Below, piece after piece: positions 1 to 11,100 of a stretch of DNA of 64,000 nt. A model generated the notes under the pieces. That model made no database searches, had not been told where the DNA came from, and saw only the letters and a program-made list of their open reading frames with translations. The DNA is from Halomonas sp. McH1-25. Lineage in GTDB: Bacteria > Pseudomonadota > Gammaproteobacteria > Pseudomonadales > Halomonadaceae. Position numbers and translations under genes: made by a program. The DNA is taken from assembly GCF_022348165.1 (NCBI RefSeq), contig NZ_JAKRFI010000010.1:62001-126000 (forward strand), given 5' to 3'. Position 1 is the first letter of the stretch. Each line of letters opens with the position of its first letter.

Positions 1-6
1 CATCAT
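1..6 (-). CDS. start codon of a divergent gene cut by the window edge
   Basis: Read on the minus strand, two consecutive ATG codons at 6-4 and 3-1 follow a good Shine-Dalgarno sequence (AAAGGAG, 17-11) at normal spacing. This is the beginning of a gene running leftward out of the window, divergent from the cobalamin adenosyltransferase. No coding sequence beyond the start is visible, so the product cannot be named. The ~225 bp between the two starts must hold both promoters. Confidence 0.55.
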
Positions 7-233
7 TGTTCTCCTTTCGGTCGCCTCGAGAGACGCCGAGCTCAAACCCTAGAGGGGAATGCTGCCAGTATTTGGCGCGCTGTGCTGATCGTCAACTCGT
101 AATAGGTATTGTGCAAAGATATGCATAAATTGTTTTTTGCAGCTCACGATAGGCGCTGTTTTCCTAACTTGGATCATTCATGCCTTTCTTCTCTCGATGT
201 GTCAGTTCCGATATGTATTGTCAGGAGTAGTCA

Positions 234-833
234 ATGACCGACCGCAGCCAACGCCACAAACGCTCCATGGAAAAACTCAAGGCGCATGTCGACGAACGAG
301 TCGCCAATGCGCAGGAACAGCGCGGTCTTCTGCTGGTGTTCACCGGTAATGGCAAGGGCAAGACCACAGCAGCTTGGGGTACCGTCACCCGCACCCTGGG
401 CTATGGTTACCGGGTGGGTGTCGTACAGTTCATCAAGGGCCTCTGGGAGTGCGGAGAACGGGACCGCCTCGAGAGCGATCCCAACTTAGCGGTCACCGTT
501 ATGGCAACGGGCTTCACCTGGGAAACCCAGGATCGCGAAGCCGATACCGCCGCTTGCCAGCAAGTCTGGCAGGACGCTGCCCGAATGCTGGCCGATGAGT
601 CGATCTATCTCGTCGTGCTCGACGAGATCACCTACATGCTCAAGTTCGGCTACCTGGATTTCGGTACGCTCAGACGGGCTCTCGAAAACCGACCCAAGGA
701 GCAGACTGTCATCATTACCGGCCGCAATGCTCACCGCGAGCTGCTCGAGATGGCCGATACCGTCACGGAAATGCAGGAAATTCGTCATGCCTTCAATGCG
801 GGCGTACAGGCCCGTCGTGGCATCGATTATTGA
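234..833 (+). CDS. cobO: cob(I)yrinic acid a,c-diamide adenosyltransferase
   Basis: Transfers the 5'-deoxyadenosyl group of ATP to reduced corrinoid, making adenosylcobalamin; cytoplasmic. The 199-residue length is normal for the CobO/BtuR/CobA family. The P-loop GNGKGKTT is at residues 38-45, a conserved VVLDEI stretch follows near residue 126, and the protein ends in the family-typical RRGIDY tail. The ATG at 234 has a CAGGAG ribosome site just upstream. It is a single gene, divergent from the gene at the left edge; no other cobalamin gene is visible. A cobalamin riboswitch was looked for upstream and not recognised. Confidence 0.95.
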   Translation: MTDRSQRHKRSMEKLKAHVDERVANAQEQRGLLLVFTGNGKGKTTAAWGTVTRTLGYGYRVGVVQFIKGLWECGERDRLESDPNLAVTVMATGFTWETQDREADTAACQQVWQDAARMLADESIYLVVLDEITYMLKFGYLDFGTLRRALENRPKEQTVIITGRNAHRELLEMADTVTEMQEIRHAFNAGVQARRGIDY

Positions 834-871
834 GAGACAAGTCGTTCAACAGCGTGACTCAAGGAGACGTC

Positions 872-1645
872 ATGTTTGCTTATATCGCCAAGACATTACC
901 GCTGGCATTGCTGCTGGGTACTTGCCTGACTGCGCCAGCCTTCGCCCAGACGCCGCCCCAGACGATTCCTCAGCGGATCCAGGTACAGGCACAGGCCGAT
1001 GTTTCGGTGGCGCCCGACATGGCCACGCTGGAAGCGCGTCTTTGGGAGCGCACACCAGCCGTTGCCCAGGCGCAAGACACCCAGACCGACCCTGCAGCAC
1101 TTGCCCAGGCGCGTGAGCGACTGGAAACGAGAACCGGCGAACTGATTCGTGCGCTCGAGCAGGCCGGCCTGGATAAGCAGGCAATCAGCGCTGGCTCCCT
1201 ATCGATCCACCCCGATTACGTGCAGGCGCCATCCCGCCAGGGGGAAAGCGAGGCGCCGCTGGTGCGTACGCAACTGGAACGCCCCATCAGCGTGCGCATC
1301 GATGCGCTCGACCGCGTCCCGAGGATTCTCGATGCGCTGACCCAGGCCGGCGTCGACTCACTGGATGGCATCACCTACGATCTCAAGGATCGCGATGCGG
1401 TCAGCGACCAGGCGTTGACACAAGCCCTGCAAAAGGCACGGGACAAGGCCCAGCTGATCGCCGATACCCTGGGTATCGAACTGGGACGGGTGCAGAACGT
1501 TCAGGAAAATACCCCGCCCATCTTTGCCCCGCGCATGGCCGCGATGCGTGCCGACGGCATGGAGAGCAAGGCGCAGGTGGAATATCGGCCAGGCGAGATC
1601 ACCATCGAGACGGCAGTCAGTGTGGATTGGGGAATTGCAGAATAA
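872..1645 (+). CDS. SIMPL domain (DUF541) periplasmic protein
   Basis: Secreted SIMPL-domain protein (family of E. coli YggE), implicated in oxidative or membrane stress tolerance; the biochemical role is not established. The frame is open from 830, but the ATG at 872 is preferred: it has AAGGAG immediately upstream and opens a clean signal peptide (MFAYIAKTLPLALLLGTCL, cleavage near AFA-Q). The mature part begins with IPQRIQVQAQADVSVAPDMA, the usual SIMPL entry strand, and is about 230 residues. It starts 39 bp after cobO and may be cotranscribed with it. A strong terminator follows. Confidence 0.85.
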   Translation: MFAYIAKTLPLALLLGTCLTAPAFAQTPPQTIPQRIQVQAQADVSVAPDMATLEARLWERTPAVAQAQDTQTDPAALAQARERLETRTGELIRALEQAGLDKQAISAGSLSIHPDYVQAPSRQGESEAPLVRTQLERPISVRIDALDRVPRILDALTQAGVDSLDGITYDLKDRDAVSDQALTQALQKARDKAQLIADTLGIELGRVQNVQENTPPIFAPRMAAMRADGMESKAQVEYRPGEITIETAVSVDWGIAE

Positions 1646-1669
1646 TAAAAGACCGTCCACCTGGAACGG

Positions 1670-1696
1670 AAAAGGCCTCGTCAAGCGAGGCCTTTT
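1670..1696. terminator. bidirectional rho-independent terminator
   Basis: AAAAGGCCTCG (1670-1680), loop TCAAG, CGAGGCCTTTT (1686-1696). The perfect GC-rich stem is flanked by A and T runs, so it can work in both directions. It separates the converging SIMPL gene and serS. Confidence 0.9.
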
Positions 1697-1723
1697 CCTT
1701 CTCTGGCGGATCAACGGCTGCAC

Positions 1724-3007
<1,284 letters not shown>

Positions 3008-3025
3008 CTATCCGTCAGTGAATCG

Positions 3026-3403
3026 TTAAAGTAATACGCGTGCCAGCTTCATACCCAGCGCCACGCCAGCGACACCCAGCACCAGACTGGACGATACATA
3101 GAGCGCGGCTACCAACCCGCGCCCGGACTCGAACAGTGTCAGCGTTTCGAGCGCGAAGGTGGAAAACGTGGTGAAAGCACCGGTGAAGCCCGCCATCAAC
3201 ACGGCCTGCCAGATGGGCGCCAGCCTCAGTTCCTGGGTCAGCCAGACATAGAGCGCCCCGATCAAGCAACAGCCGATCAGATTGGCCCCGAAGGTTCCCC
3301 AGGGAAACCCACGTCCCAACATGCCAGTCAGCCACCCATTCAACAGATAGCGACTCAAGGCCCCAAGCGCTCCGCCCGCCGCCACGGCCAGCCAAGTCAT
3401 CAT
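3026..3403 (-). CDS. crcB: fluoride ion channel CrcB (Fluc)
   Basis: Small inner-membrane channel that exports fluoride as a dual-topology dimer. About 125 residues with four hydrophobic segments. Hallmarks are GGALGALSRY at the N-terminus, GTFGANLIGC in helix 2 and the Phe-box region GFTGAFTTFSTF in helix 3. The start is uncertain: a GTG at 3415 and adjacent ATGs at 3403 and 3400 are in frame and none has a strong ribosome site; the ATGs give the usual family N-terminus. I see no recognisable fluoride riboswitch in the leader. Confidence 0.93.
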   Translation of the reverse strand: MMTWLAVAAGGALGALSRYLLNGWLTGMLGRGFPWGTFGANLIGCCLIGALYVWLTQELRLAPIWQAVLMAGFTGAFTTFSTFALETLTLFESGRGLVAALYVSSSLVLGVAGVALGMKLARVLL

Positions 3404-3529
3404 GCACAGACTCACGTGTCTCGAAAAAATGACCCTCTATTGTAAGCGAAACATGCCCTGAATGCCTGCGCAGAAACATATACCGCTGGTATGGGAGCAC
3501 AGGTAACCGCGCCAGGCCGAAATTTCACA

Positions 3530-3616
3530 TACATTAATTTTCCTTTAATTAAAATTCTCCTTAAGGTTAATTTCCTTATATAAAACCTTCTTAGTAAAGT
3601 TCAACATGTCTGACAA
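3530..3616 (+). promoter_or_regulatory. AT-rich control region of the TRAP operon
   Basis: The gap between crcB and dctP (3404-3708) has no gene. Its centre is markedly AT-rich compared with the surroundings. Three roughly phased copies of an AATT-TCCTT motif are visible, with TCCTT at 3541-3545, 3558-3562 and 3573-3577. Further on lies a perfect small palindrome TGTC-T-GACA (3607-3615), with the GT-N3-AC core expected of FadR/FCD-type GntR operators. Since the operon carries its own FadR-type regulator, this is the natural place for its operator. That is inference. Confidence 0.5.
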
Positions 3617-3708
3617 AAAAAGAAAAAATGCCATTTCCAACAAATTCATCAGACAAATCTAGCCCTCTCGTCGCGATTCAAACACTTGGCCATCAAGGAA
3701 ACTCCCGC

Positions 3709-4698
3709 ATGCGATACATCTCATCCTTCACCACGGTTCTGCTGGCCGGAGCCCTCACCGTCTCGGCCCAAACTCAAGCTGCGACAACCCTTCGGCTGGG
3801 GTGGACTACTGCCGATAGCAAGGTGGATCCGTATGCCATCACCGCCCACTACTTCGCCGAGGAACTGGAAAAAGCCGCGCCGGGAGAGTTCGACGTACAG
3901 TTTTTCCCCAACCATCAGCTCGGCGACGACACGGAAATGCTGCAAGGCATGCAGTTAGGGATACTCGATGCCGCAGTCATTACCGGCACCCAGATCAGCA
4001 CTATTGACACCAGCTTTCAGCTCAATGACCTGCCCTTCCTCTATGCAAGCAGCGAACAGGCGCATGCCGTCCTCGACGGCGATGTCGGCCAAACGCTCAT
4101 GCAACGCCTCGAACCGGAGGGCATCATCGGCCTAGGGTTCGCCGAGGCAGGCTTCCGTAACACCATCAACAACGTTCGCCCGATCGTCTCGCCTGAGGAT
4201 TTTGATGGCATCAAGATGCGAGTACAGCCCAGCGATCTTTTCCTCGCCAGTTTCCGGGCGCTCGGCGCCAACCCCGCTCCACTCGCCTGGAGTGAGGCCT
4301 TTACTGCCGTCCAACAAGGCACAGTCGATGGCCTGGAAATTCCGCTTCCGGTGATTTATGCCAATAAATATCCGGAAGTGACGCAGTACCTGTCTTTGAC
4401 GCGTCATACCTATAATGCGTTGGGCCTGCTGATTTCCAAACAGGCCCTGGAGCGTCTTCCCACCGACATGCAGGCTGTCGTTCACGAGGCTGCTGACAAG
4501 GCAATCGAGCGCCAGCGTCAGACCGTAGCCGCCAATGACGAGACCATCCTTGCCCAGATCGAGGACATGGGCATGAAAGTCAATGAGATCGACGATGTAT
4601 CGGCATTTCGCAAACAAGTCTCACCAGTCTATGACGAGTATCGCGACCAAATAGGTGGCGAGTTGATCGACAAGGCTCTGGAGCAACTCTCCGAGTAA
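3709..4698 (+). CDS. dctP: TRAP transporter substrate-binding protein, DctP family
   Basis: Periplasmic solute-binding protein of a TRAP secondary transporter, usually binding a carboxylate or sugar acid and handing it to the DctQM permease. The ATG at 3709 is chosen over an in-frame upstream one at 3628 because AAGGAA precedes it and it starts a signal peptide ending near QTQA-A. The mature protein is ~305 residues. Family signatures include FFPNHQLGDDTEMLQGMQLG, LNDLPFLY and FDGIKMRVQPS, which carries the Arg that usually salt-bridges the substrate carboxylate. It is the first gene of the operon. The substrate is unknown, though the linked lactonase suggests a sugar-acid- or aromatic-derived carboxylate. 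Confidence 0.93.
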   Translation: MRYISSFTTVLLAGALTVSAQTQAATTLRLGWTTADSKVDPYAITAHYFAEELEKAAPGEFDVQFFPNHQLGDDTEMLQGMQLGILDAAVITGTQISTIDTSFQLNDLPFLYASSEQAHAVLDGDVGQTLMQRLEPEGIIGLGFAEAGFRNTINNVRPIVSPEDFDGIKMRVQPSDLFLASFRALGANPAPLAWSEAFTAVQQGTVDGLEIPLPVIYANKYPEVTQYLSLTRHTYNALGLLISKQALERLPTDMQAVVHEAADKAIERQRQTVAANDETILAQIEDMGMKVNEIDDVSAFRKQVSPVYDEYRDQIGGELIDKALEQLSE

Positions 4699-4703
4699 AT
4701 CCC

Positions 4704-4725
4704 CGGCCCGGCTAACGCCGGGCCG
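4704..4725 (+). terminator. intra-operon hairpin between dctP and dctQ
   Basis: CGGCCCGGC (4704-4712), loop TAAC, GCCGGGCCG (4717-4725), followed by ACTTTCGTT. The stem is a perfect 9 bp. Its position just after the binding-protein stop fits partial termination or 3'-end protection, giving more binding protein than permease, as is common in binding-protein operons. Confidence 0.7.
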
Positions 4726-4745
4726 ACTTTCGTTGGGAAGACACC

Positions 4746-5246
4746 ATGTATCGCCATTTGGATGCATTCAGCCGACACCTGGCTACGCTCAGCCACTATC
4801 TCGGCGCTCTGATCGCTCTGATCATGGTCGGCACACTCTTGCTGGGCGTTTTCTATCGCTATGTACTGCAAGACTCGCTGTCATGGTCTGATGAGGTCGC
4901 TCTACTCGCCGCCTCCTGGATGACATTTCTGTTCGCCAGCTCGCTGGTGCGTCGTTTCGAGCACGTTCGTGTCACCTTAATCCTATCGATGCTGCCCGAC
5001 TCACTGGCGGGTCTCGTAGAGCGTATTAATGTACTGCTCGTACTGCTGTTCGGCCTAGCCATGGTGTGGACGGGGTACGGCTTCATGGAATTCACCTCGA
5101 GCCAGGTCTCTCCAGCCATTCGCTATCCCTTGTGGGTGAAGAATGCAGCGTTACCCGTGGGCGGTGCACTCATCACCATCCACGCCTTCGTGCTACTGGT
5201 CAGGCCCAGCTCACTCAATGCACTGAGGGCACAAGACAATGGATGA
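4746..5246 (+). CDS. dctQ: TRAP transporter small permease, DctQ family
   Basis: Small inner-membrane subunit of the TRAP transporter that complexes with DctM. It has 166 residues with four predicted hydrophobic helices. The first is followed by FYRYVLQDSLSWSDEVALLAASWMTF, shown here in part only: the pattern R-Y-(x)5-S-(x)2-W-x-(D/E)-E is the DctQ signature. Its 3' end overlaps the start of dctM by 8 bp (ATG of dctM at 5239), implying translational coupling. Confidence 0.93.
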   Translation: MYRHLDAFSRHLATLSHYLGALIALIMVGTLLLGVFYRYVLQDSLSWSDEVALLAASWMTFLFASSLVRRFEHVRVTLILSMLPDSLAGLVERINVLLVLLFGLAMVWTGYGFMEFTSSQVSPAIRYPLWVKNAALPVGGALITIHAFVLLVRPSSLNALRAQDNG

Positions 5247-6519
5247 CACGGGTCTAGTCTTGATCTTTGGCCTTTTCGGCCTTCTTATCATTGGTACACC
5301 AATCGCCATTGCGCTCGGGCTGCTGACGTTAATTGGCGTGTGGATGGCAGACCTCAACCCCTTGATCGCCGCGCAGCGCTTCATGGCCGGCAGTAGCACC
5401 ACCAGCTTGTTGGCCATTCCCGGCTTTATCCTCGCGGGTGAGCTCATGGGAGCAGGCGGGCTGTCGAGACGACTCGTTAGGGTGGCGTCCACCTTTATCG
5501 GGCATCTGCCCGGGGGATTGTCGATGTCGACCGTTGGTGCCGGCACCTTCTTCGGTGCAATCTCTGGCTCCGCCCCCGCGACTACTGCGGCAATCGGCTC
5601 GGTCATGATCGACGAGCTCGAAACACGTGGCTACAAACGCGGTTACGCCGCCGCCTTGGCGACGGCCGTGGGTCCGCTGGGCCAAATGATTCCACCGTCG
5701 ATTCCAATGGTGATTTGGGGCGTACTGTCTGAAGAGTCGATTTCCAAACTTTTCTTAGCGGGCGTGATTCCCGGTTTGCTCGCCGCGGCGGGGTTTTGTT
5801 TGATCAGCGTTTTTTACGCCAAGCGCCAGGGCATCGTCAGTGAGCAACGGGCTACCGGCGCAGAGATTCTTTCGGCGCTTCGCGATGGCTTGTGGGCACT
5901 ACTGGCACCCGTCGTCATTCTCGGCGGTATCTACGGCGGTATATTTACACCCACCGAAGCTGCCATGGTGGGAGCTTTCTACAGCGCCATCATCGGTCTG
6001 TTCATCTATCGGGACCTGCAGTGGCGACAACTTCCCGGTTTACTGATCAATGCCATGCGCACCACCGCTGTGATCATGTTCATTATAGTGACCGCCTACG
6101 GTTTCGCATTCGTCATTGCAAGCGAACAACTGCCCACGAAAATCACCGAAGTCATACTCGGGCTCACCACCAACCCGCTGCTTCTGCTGCTGTTCATCAA
6201 CCTATTGCTGCTGGTGCTCGGGGCAGTAATGGATAACATTTCAGCCATGGTGATCATGAGCGGTGTGCTGATCGGCATTGGTGCCCAAATCGGCCTGGAT
6301 CCCATACAGTTAGGTGCGATGGTGGTTATCAATTTCGCCGTCGGCATGGTCACGCCCCCGCTAGGCTATTCTATCTTCGTCGCTTCGTCAGTCAGCGGCA
6401 TGAGCATCGAGCGTATCGCCAAGCACTTGCTGCCTTTCTTGGGCGTGTTGCTGCTCGTGGTGGGGCTGATCGCATATGTTCCCGCTGTCACCCTGTGGCT
6501 GCCGGACATGCTGGGATGA
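5239..6519 (+). CDS. dctM: TRAP transporter large permease, DctM family
   Basis: Large permease subunit (426 residues, ~11-12 membrane helices) that couples substrate uptake to the sodium gradient. Family-specific stretches include GAGTFFGAISGSAPATTAA, GPLGQMIPPSIPMVIWG, GGIFTPTEAAMVGAFYS and the C-terminal NFAVGMVTPPLGYSIFVAS. The gene overlaps both neighbours by a few bases (start inside dctQ; stop TGA shared in ATGA with the regulator), so the whole operon is read as one coupled message. Confidence 0.96.
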   Translation: MDDTGLVLIFGLFGLLIIGTPIAIALGLLTLIGVWMADLNPLIAAQRFMAGSSTTSLLAIPGFILAGELMGAGGLSRRLVRVASTFIGHLPGGLSMSTVGAGTFFGAISGSAPATTAAIGSVMIDELETRGYKRGYAAALATAVGPLGQMIPPSIPMVIWGVLSEESISKLFLAGVIPGLLAAAGFCLISVFYAKRQGIVSEQRATGAEILSALRDGLWALLAPVVILGGIYGGIFTPTEAAMVGAFYSAIIGLFIYRDLQWRQLPGLLINAMRTTAVIMFIIVTAYGFAFVIASEQLPTKITEVILGLTTNPLLLLLFINLLLLVLGAVMDNISAMVIMSGVLIGIGAQIGLDPIQLGAMVVINFAVGMVTPPLGYSIFVASSVSGMSIERIAKHLLPFLGVLLLVVGLIAYVPAVTLWLPDMLG

Positions 6520-7247
6520 CTAGATCTCAGTCTCCCGCTGCACGTGGCCAACGCCTCTCGGCCAAGGTTGCGGCTACCCTCGAGCGCGAAATTCGTGAAG
6601 GATGTTATCCACCTAACTCGAAGCTGCCCACCGAAGCGCACCTAATGGCGCGCTTCGGCATAAGCCGCACGGTCATCCGCGAGGCGATAGCCGAGCTGAG
6701 ACGCGCCAACTTGGTCTATACCCAGCAGGGTAGCGGCACCTATATCGCCGCTACTTTGCCCCCTCGGCCCGTGTTTTCGCTTACCGCAGACGAAGTCGAC
6801 CTGCATGAACTTCGCCTGATTTACCAAATGCGCCGTGAAATTGAAGCCGGTGCCGCTGCACAAGCCGCAATTCATGCCAACCAGTCGCAACGCCACGACA
6901 TAGCGTTGGCACTCGATCGACTGGCCAATAGCCTGCCGAGCAAGAAGGACAGCGTGGCGTACGACCTTGCCCTGCACCAAGCAATCGCGTCTGCAACCGG
7001 TAATCATTTTTTCTGTGAATTCATCGACTTCTTCTACAACCGCATGTCGGTGGCTATCGCTACCGCTCGCCGGCATTCCGCTCAAGATGCCAAACTCGAG
7101 CAGATCGTCCAGGTCGAGCACCAGAACATCGTCGAAGCCATTCTCAGCGCCGAGCCTGAAGAGGCGCGTGCAGCTATGCGTTTGCATTTAACCAATGCAT
7201 CACGTCGTCTCGGTCTACTTTCCACCACGCGTAAGGAAACACCATGA
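6516..7247 (+). CDS. GntR-family regulator, FadR/FCD subfamily
   Basis: DNA-binding transcription factor, most likely controlling this transport/catabolic operon. The ATG at 6516 is preferred to one at 6495 because it forms an ATGA overlap with the dctM stop. Of 243 residues, 15-85 form the GntR winged helix (LPTEAHLMARFGISRTVIRE) ending in the wing TQQGSGTYIA. Residues ~95-235 form the all-helical FCD ligand domain, with the metal/carboxylate-binding region seen around DLALHQAIASATGNHFF and VEHQNIVEAI. Such proteins are usually repressors released by the pathway substrate. A candidate operator is at 3607-3615. Confidence 0.92.
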   Translation: MTRSQSPAARGQRLSAKVAATLEREIREGCYPPNSKLPTEAHLMARFGISRTVIREAIAELRRANLVYTQQGSGTYIAATLPPRPVFSLTADEVDLHELRLIYQMRREIEAGAAAQAAIHANQSQRHDIALALDRLANSLPSKKDSVAYDLALHQAIASATGNHFFCEFIDFFYNRMSVAIATARRHSAQDAKLEQIVQVEHQNIVEAILSAEPEEARAAMRLHLTNASRRLGLLSTTRKETP

Positions 7248-8119
7248 CAACTCCCGATATTCCCGGGCCCGATCCCACCCCACGGCGTCCAAGTCGCGCT
7301 CTTCCTAAAGGGGCTTGTGATTGTCACGCGCACCTATTCGGTCCGGCCGATCGGTATCCATACCATCCGGCCCGCGGCTATACGCCACCGGATGCCGACG
7401 ACGACGCCTATCGGCACTTGCTATCCGTGTTGGGTTTCGAGCGAGCGGTACTGGTGCAACCCAGTGTCTACGGCACGGACAATCGCCGCCTAATTGATGG
7501 GCTGCAACATGCTCTTGAACAGAGTCTTGCATGGCGCGGCGTCGCGGTTCTGGATGCCGATGTCAGCGATGAAGAGATCGAGCGACTGCATGGCCTGGGG
7601 GTTCGCGGCGTTCGAATCAATCTGCTGTTCCCTGGCGGCGTGGATTTCGATGCCATTACGTCGCTCAGCGAGCGAATCGCCCAGTGGGGCTGGCACGTTC
7701 AATGCCTCATCGATGTATCGAACTTCGAGAGTCTAGGCGTTACTCTCGACCGTCTACCCGTGGCCAAGGTCATCGACCACATGGGCCACGTGCCTACGCA
7801 GAGGGGCATCGACCATCCTGGTTTCCAACATCTTCTGCAACGCCTGGAGAAAGGCGACACCTGGGTAAAACTTTCCGGTCCCAATCGCATGACCACTCAG
7901 GCGAGCACGCCTTACCGCGACGTGGACCCTTTCTTCTCTGCTCTGGTCGAACGTAATGAGGAGCGCTGCGTCTTTGGCACCGATTGGCCACACGTAAAGC
8001 TGCCAGGGCCCATGCCCAACGATGGTGATCTCGTCGACGAGCTACTGCGCCTCGTGGACAGGAATGCCATCCTTGAGAAGATTCTTGTGCACAACCCTGC
8101 ACGCCTTTATGGCTTTTAG
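7244..8119 (+). CDS. amidohydrolase-family lactonase (LigI-like)
   Basis: TIM-barrel hydrolase of the amidohydrolase-2 group (COG3618) that includes 2-pyrone-4,6-dicarboxylate lactonase LigI, 4-sulfomuconolactonase and sugar-lactone hydrolases. It has 291 residues. The DCHAH motif at residues 26-30, VLVQPSVYGTDN near 70, VIDHMGH near 175 and FGTDWPH near residue 245 (barrel-end Asp) are the family's metal/substrate positions. The start overlaps the regulator stop (ATGA). Its place in the TRAP operon suggests it opens a lactone derived from the imported carboxylate; the exact substrate cannot be read from the sequence. Confidence 0.85.
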   Translation: MTTPDIPGPDPTPRRPSRALPKGACDCHAHLFGPADRYPYHPARGYTPPDADDDAYRHLLSVLGFERAVLVQPSVYGTDNRRLIDGLQHALEQSLAWRGVAVLDADVSDEEIERLHGLGVRGVRINLLFPGGVDFDAITSLSERIAQWGWHVQCLIDVSNFESLGVTLDRLPVAKVIDHMGHVPTQRGIDHPGFQHLLQRLEKGDTWVKLSGPNRMTTQASTPYRDVDPFFSALVERNEERCVFGTDWPHVKLPGPMPNDGDLVDELLRLVDRNAILEKILVHNPARLYGF

Positions 8120-8188
8120 GCAACGGCCAAGCCTATCTCTGGTAAGGTAACGCCTGCGCCTGCACCGACTAGCTTGATAATCGAGAAC

Positions 8189-11100
8189 ATGATCGCACGA
8201 CTGGACTCTCTATCCCGGGTCGATTCCCGCTATGTCGCTTTCCTCGATGCTCTCCGCAAGGAGGGTTTCGCTGGCGACATCGCCCCGGACTATGCCAATC
8301 GCACGGTGCTCGCCACCGACAACTCCATCTATCAGCGCCTGCCGCAGGCGGTGCTCTACCCGCGCGATGCCGACGATCTGGTGCGCATTGCCCGGCTCGC
8401 CGGCCGTGAGACGTTCCGCGACATCGTGCTCACCCCGCGCGGCGGCGGCACCGGTACCAACGGCCAGTCGCTGACCGATGGGCTGGTGGTCGACGTGTCG
8501 CGTTACATGAATCGCATCGTCGATATCGATGTCGAGCGACGTCGGGTACGCGTGCAGGCCGGGGTGGTCAAGGATCAGCTCAATGCCGCGCTCAAGCCTT
8601 ACGGGCTGTTCTTCGCCCCTGAGTTGTCGACCTCCAACCGCGCCACCATCGGCGGCATGATCTCCACCGACGCCAGCGGCCAGGGCAGTTGCGAATATGG
8701 CAAGACCCGCGATCACGTCCTTGAACTCGACACGGTGCTGCTCGGCGGCGAGCGCTTCGAGAGTCGCCCCGTCACGGAAAACGAGCTGAACGGCCTGTGC
8801 GAGCGCGACGGCATCGTCGGGGACGTTCACCGCACCGCCCGCGAGATCATCGACACCCAGCGCGAGCAGATCGCGGCCAGGTTCCCCAAGCTCAACCGCT
8901 GCCTGACCGGTTACGACCTGGCGCACCTGCGCACCGTCGATGGCCGCTTCGATCTCAATAGCGTGCTGTGCGGCTCGGAAGGCTCGCTGGGCCTGCTCAA
9001 CGAAGCCACCCTCAACGTGCTCCCGATGGCCAAGTGCTCGACGCTGGTCAACGTGCGCTATGCCAGCTTCATGGATGCCCTGCGCGACGCCCGGGCGCTG
9101 ATGGGCCTGGGAGACGCCGCGGCGTCGGCCGAGCTGCCCCGCCCCACCTCCATCGAGACCGTCGACGACAAGGTACTGGCGCTGGCCATGGAGGATTTCG
9201 TCTGGGACAGCGTGGCGGAGTTCTTCCCCGCCGGCGAGGCCCGGGCCACCGAACGGGCCACGGACATCGACGGCGACACCGCGACCGCGACGCGCCCAGT
9301 GGCGGCGCCGGCGATCCGTGGCATCAATCTGGTCGAATTCAACGCCAACGACCCCGACGAACTCGAGGCCAGGGTGAGGACGTTCACCGATCACTTGGCT
9401 TCCGATGCCAGTGTCGAGCGACTGGGCTATACCCTGGCCGAGGGCCGCGAGCAGATCGGCCGCGTCTACGCCATGCGCAAGCGCGCCGTGGGCCTGCTCG
9501 GCAACGCCAAGGGCGAGAAGCGCCCCATCCCGTTCGTCGAGGATACCGCGGTACCGCCCGAACACCTGGCCGACTACATCGCCGAGTTTCGTGCGGCGCT
9601 GGATGCCCGAGGCCTCGAGTACGGCATGTTCGGTCACGTCGATGCCGGCGTGCTGCACGTGCGCCCGGCCATCGACATGAAGGACCCAGCCCAGGAGCGC
9701 CTGATCCGCGAGATCTCCGACGAGGTCGCCGCGCTGACCCAGCGCTACCACGGCCTGCTGTGGGGTGAGCACGGCAAGGGCGTACGCTCGGAATATGCCC
9801 CCCAGTTTTTCGGTGAGCTCTACCCGACGCTGCAACGCCTCAAGGGCGCCTTCGATCCGCACAACCAGCTCAACCCCGGCAAGATCGCCACGCCGCTTTC
9901 TATCCGGCCCGAAGCCGCCGGTAACGCTATCCGGCCCGAAGATGCCGGCGCCACGGCCGATAGCGTCGCCGAGGAAACCGTCAAGTGGGTCGATCCGGGG
10001 CTGCTGACCATCGACGGCGTGACCACCCGCGGCCAGCTCGACCGCCAGATCGACGAGCGCGTATGGCAGGCGCATCAGTCCGCGGTGTACTGCAACGGCA
10101 ACGGCGCCTGCTACAACTACGACCCGGCCGATGCCATGTGTCCGTCGTGGAAAGGCACGCGTCAGCGCATTCACTCGCCCAAAGGGCGGGCCAGCCTGAT
10201 GCGCGAGTGGCTGCGTCTGCAGGGCAACGCCGGCACCGACGTCGTCGAGGAATCACGCAGGAAGAAGGCCGAGGGCACTTGGGGTTTCGTGCGCGACCTG
10301 CCGCTGCGCCTGGCCAATACCTGGCGCCAACGCCGCGGCGAAGCGGATTTCTCCCATGAAGTCTACGACGCCATGGCCGGTTGCCTGGCGTGCAAATCCT
10401 GCGCCGGCCAGTGTCCGATCAAGGTCAACGTGCCCGAGTTTCGTTCGCAGTTTCTCGAGGTTTACCACGGCCGCTACCAGCGCCCGCTGCGCGACTATCT
10501 GATTGGCGGACTGGAATTCATGGCGCCCCACCTGTCGCGTATCGCGCCACTCTACAATGGCCTGCTGCGGCATCGCCTGGTGGACCGCCTGATGGCCAAC
10601 GGCCTGGGCATGGTCGATAGCCCGACGCTCTCGCGCGCCAGCCTGGCCAAGCAGCTCAGGGCCTGGGGCATCAGCGAGGCCACGCCGACCAGTCTGGGCC
10701 TGCTCACCGAACGGCAGAAGACACGCAGCGTGATCCTCGTGCAGGATGCCTTCACCAGTTATTTCGAGTCCAAGCTGGTGATGGACGTCGTCGAGCTGTT
10801 GTCGCGACTCGACATCCGCGTGTTCGTCGCCCCGTTTACGGCCAACGGCAAGCCGCTGCAGGTGCAGGGTTTCCTCGGCGCCTTCGAGCGCACCGCCGAG
10901 AAACAGGCGCGCCGGCTGCGCAGCCTGGCGACATTCGGCGTGCCGCTGGTAGGCATCGACCCGGCGATGACGCTGACCTATCGCCAGGAGTACACCAAGG
11001 CGCTGGGGCCGGACGCCACACCCGACGTGCTGCTGCTGCAGGAGTGGCTGGTCTCGCTGGGACGGCGCCTGGCGCCGGGCGGCCTGGCCCTCGACGATCC

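Noticed and set aside
7-233. Possible adenosylcobalamin riboswitch ahead of cobO
   Set aside because: A GGGAA and a few G/C motifs are present, but the conserved B12-box and core order were not found on either strand.
3404-3540. Possible fluoride riboswitch ahead of crcB
   Set aside because: No match by eye to the conserved crcB RNA pseudoknot core.
8210-10174. Long minus-strand reading frame (654 codons) over ydiJ
   Set aside because: The plus-strand frame encodes a clear full-length FAD/Fe-S protein; the antisense frame is the usual by-product of high-GC codon use and has no family signature.
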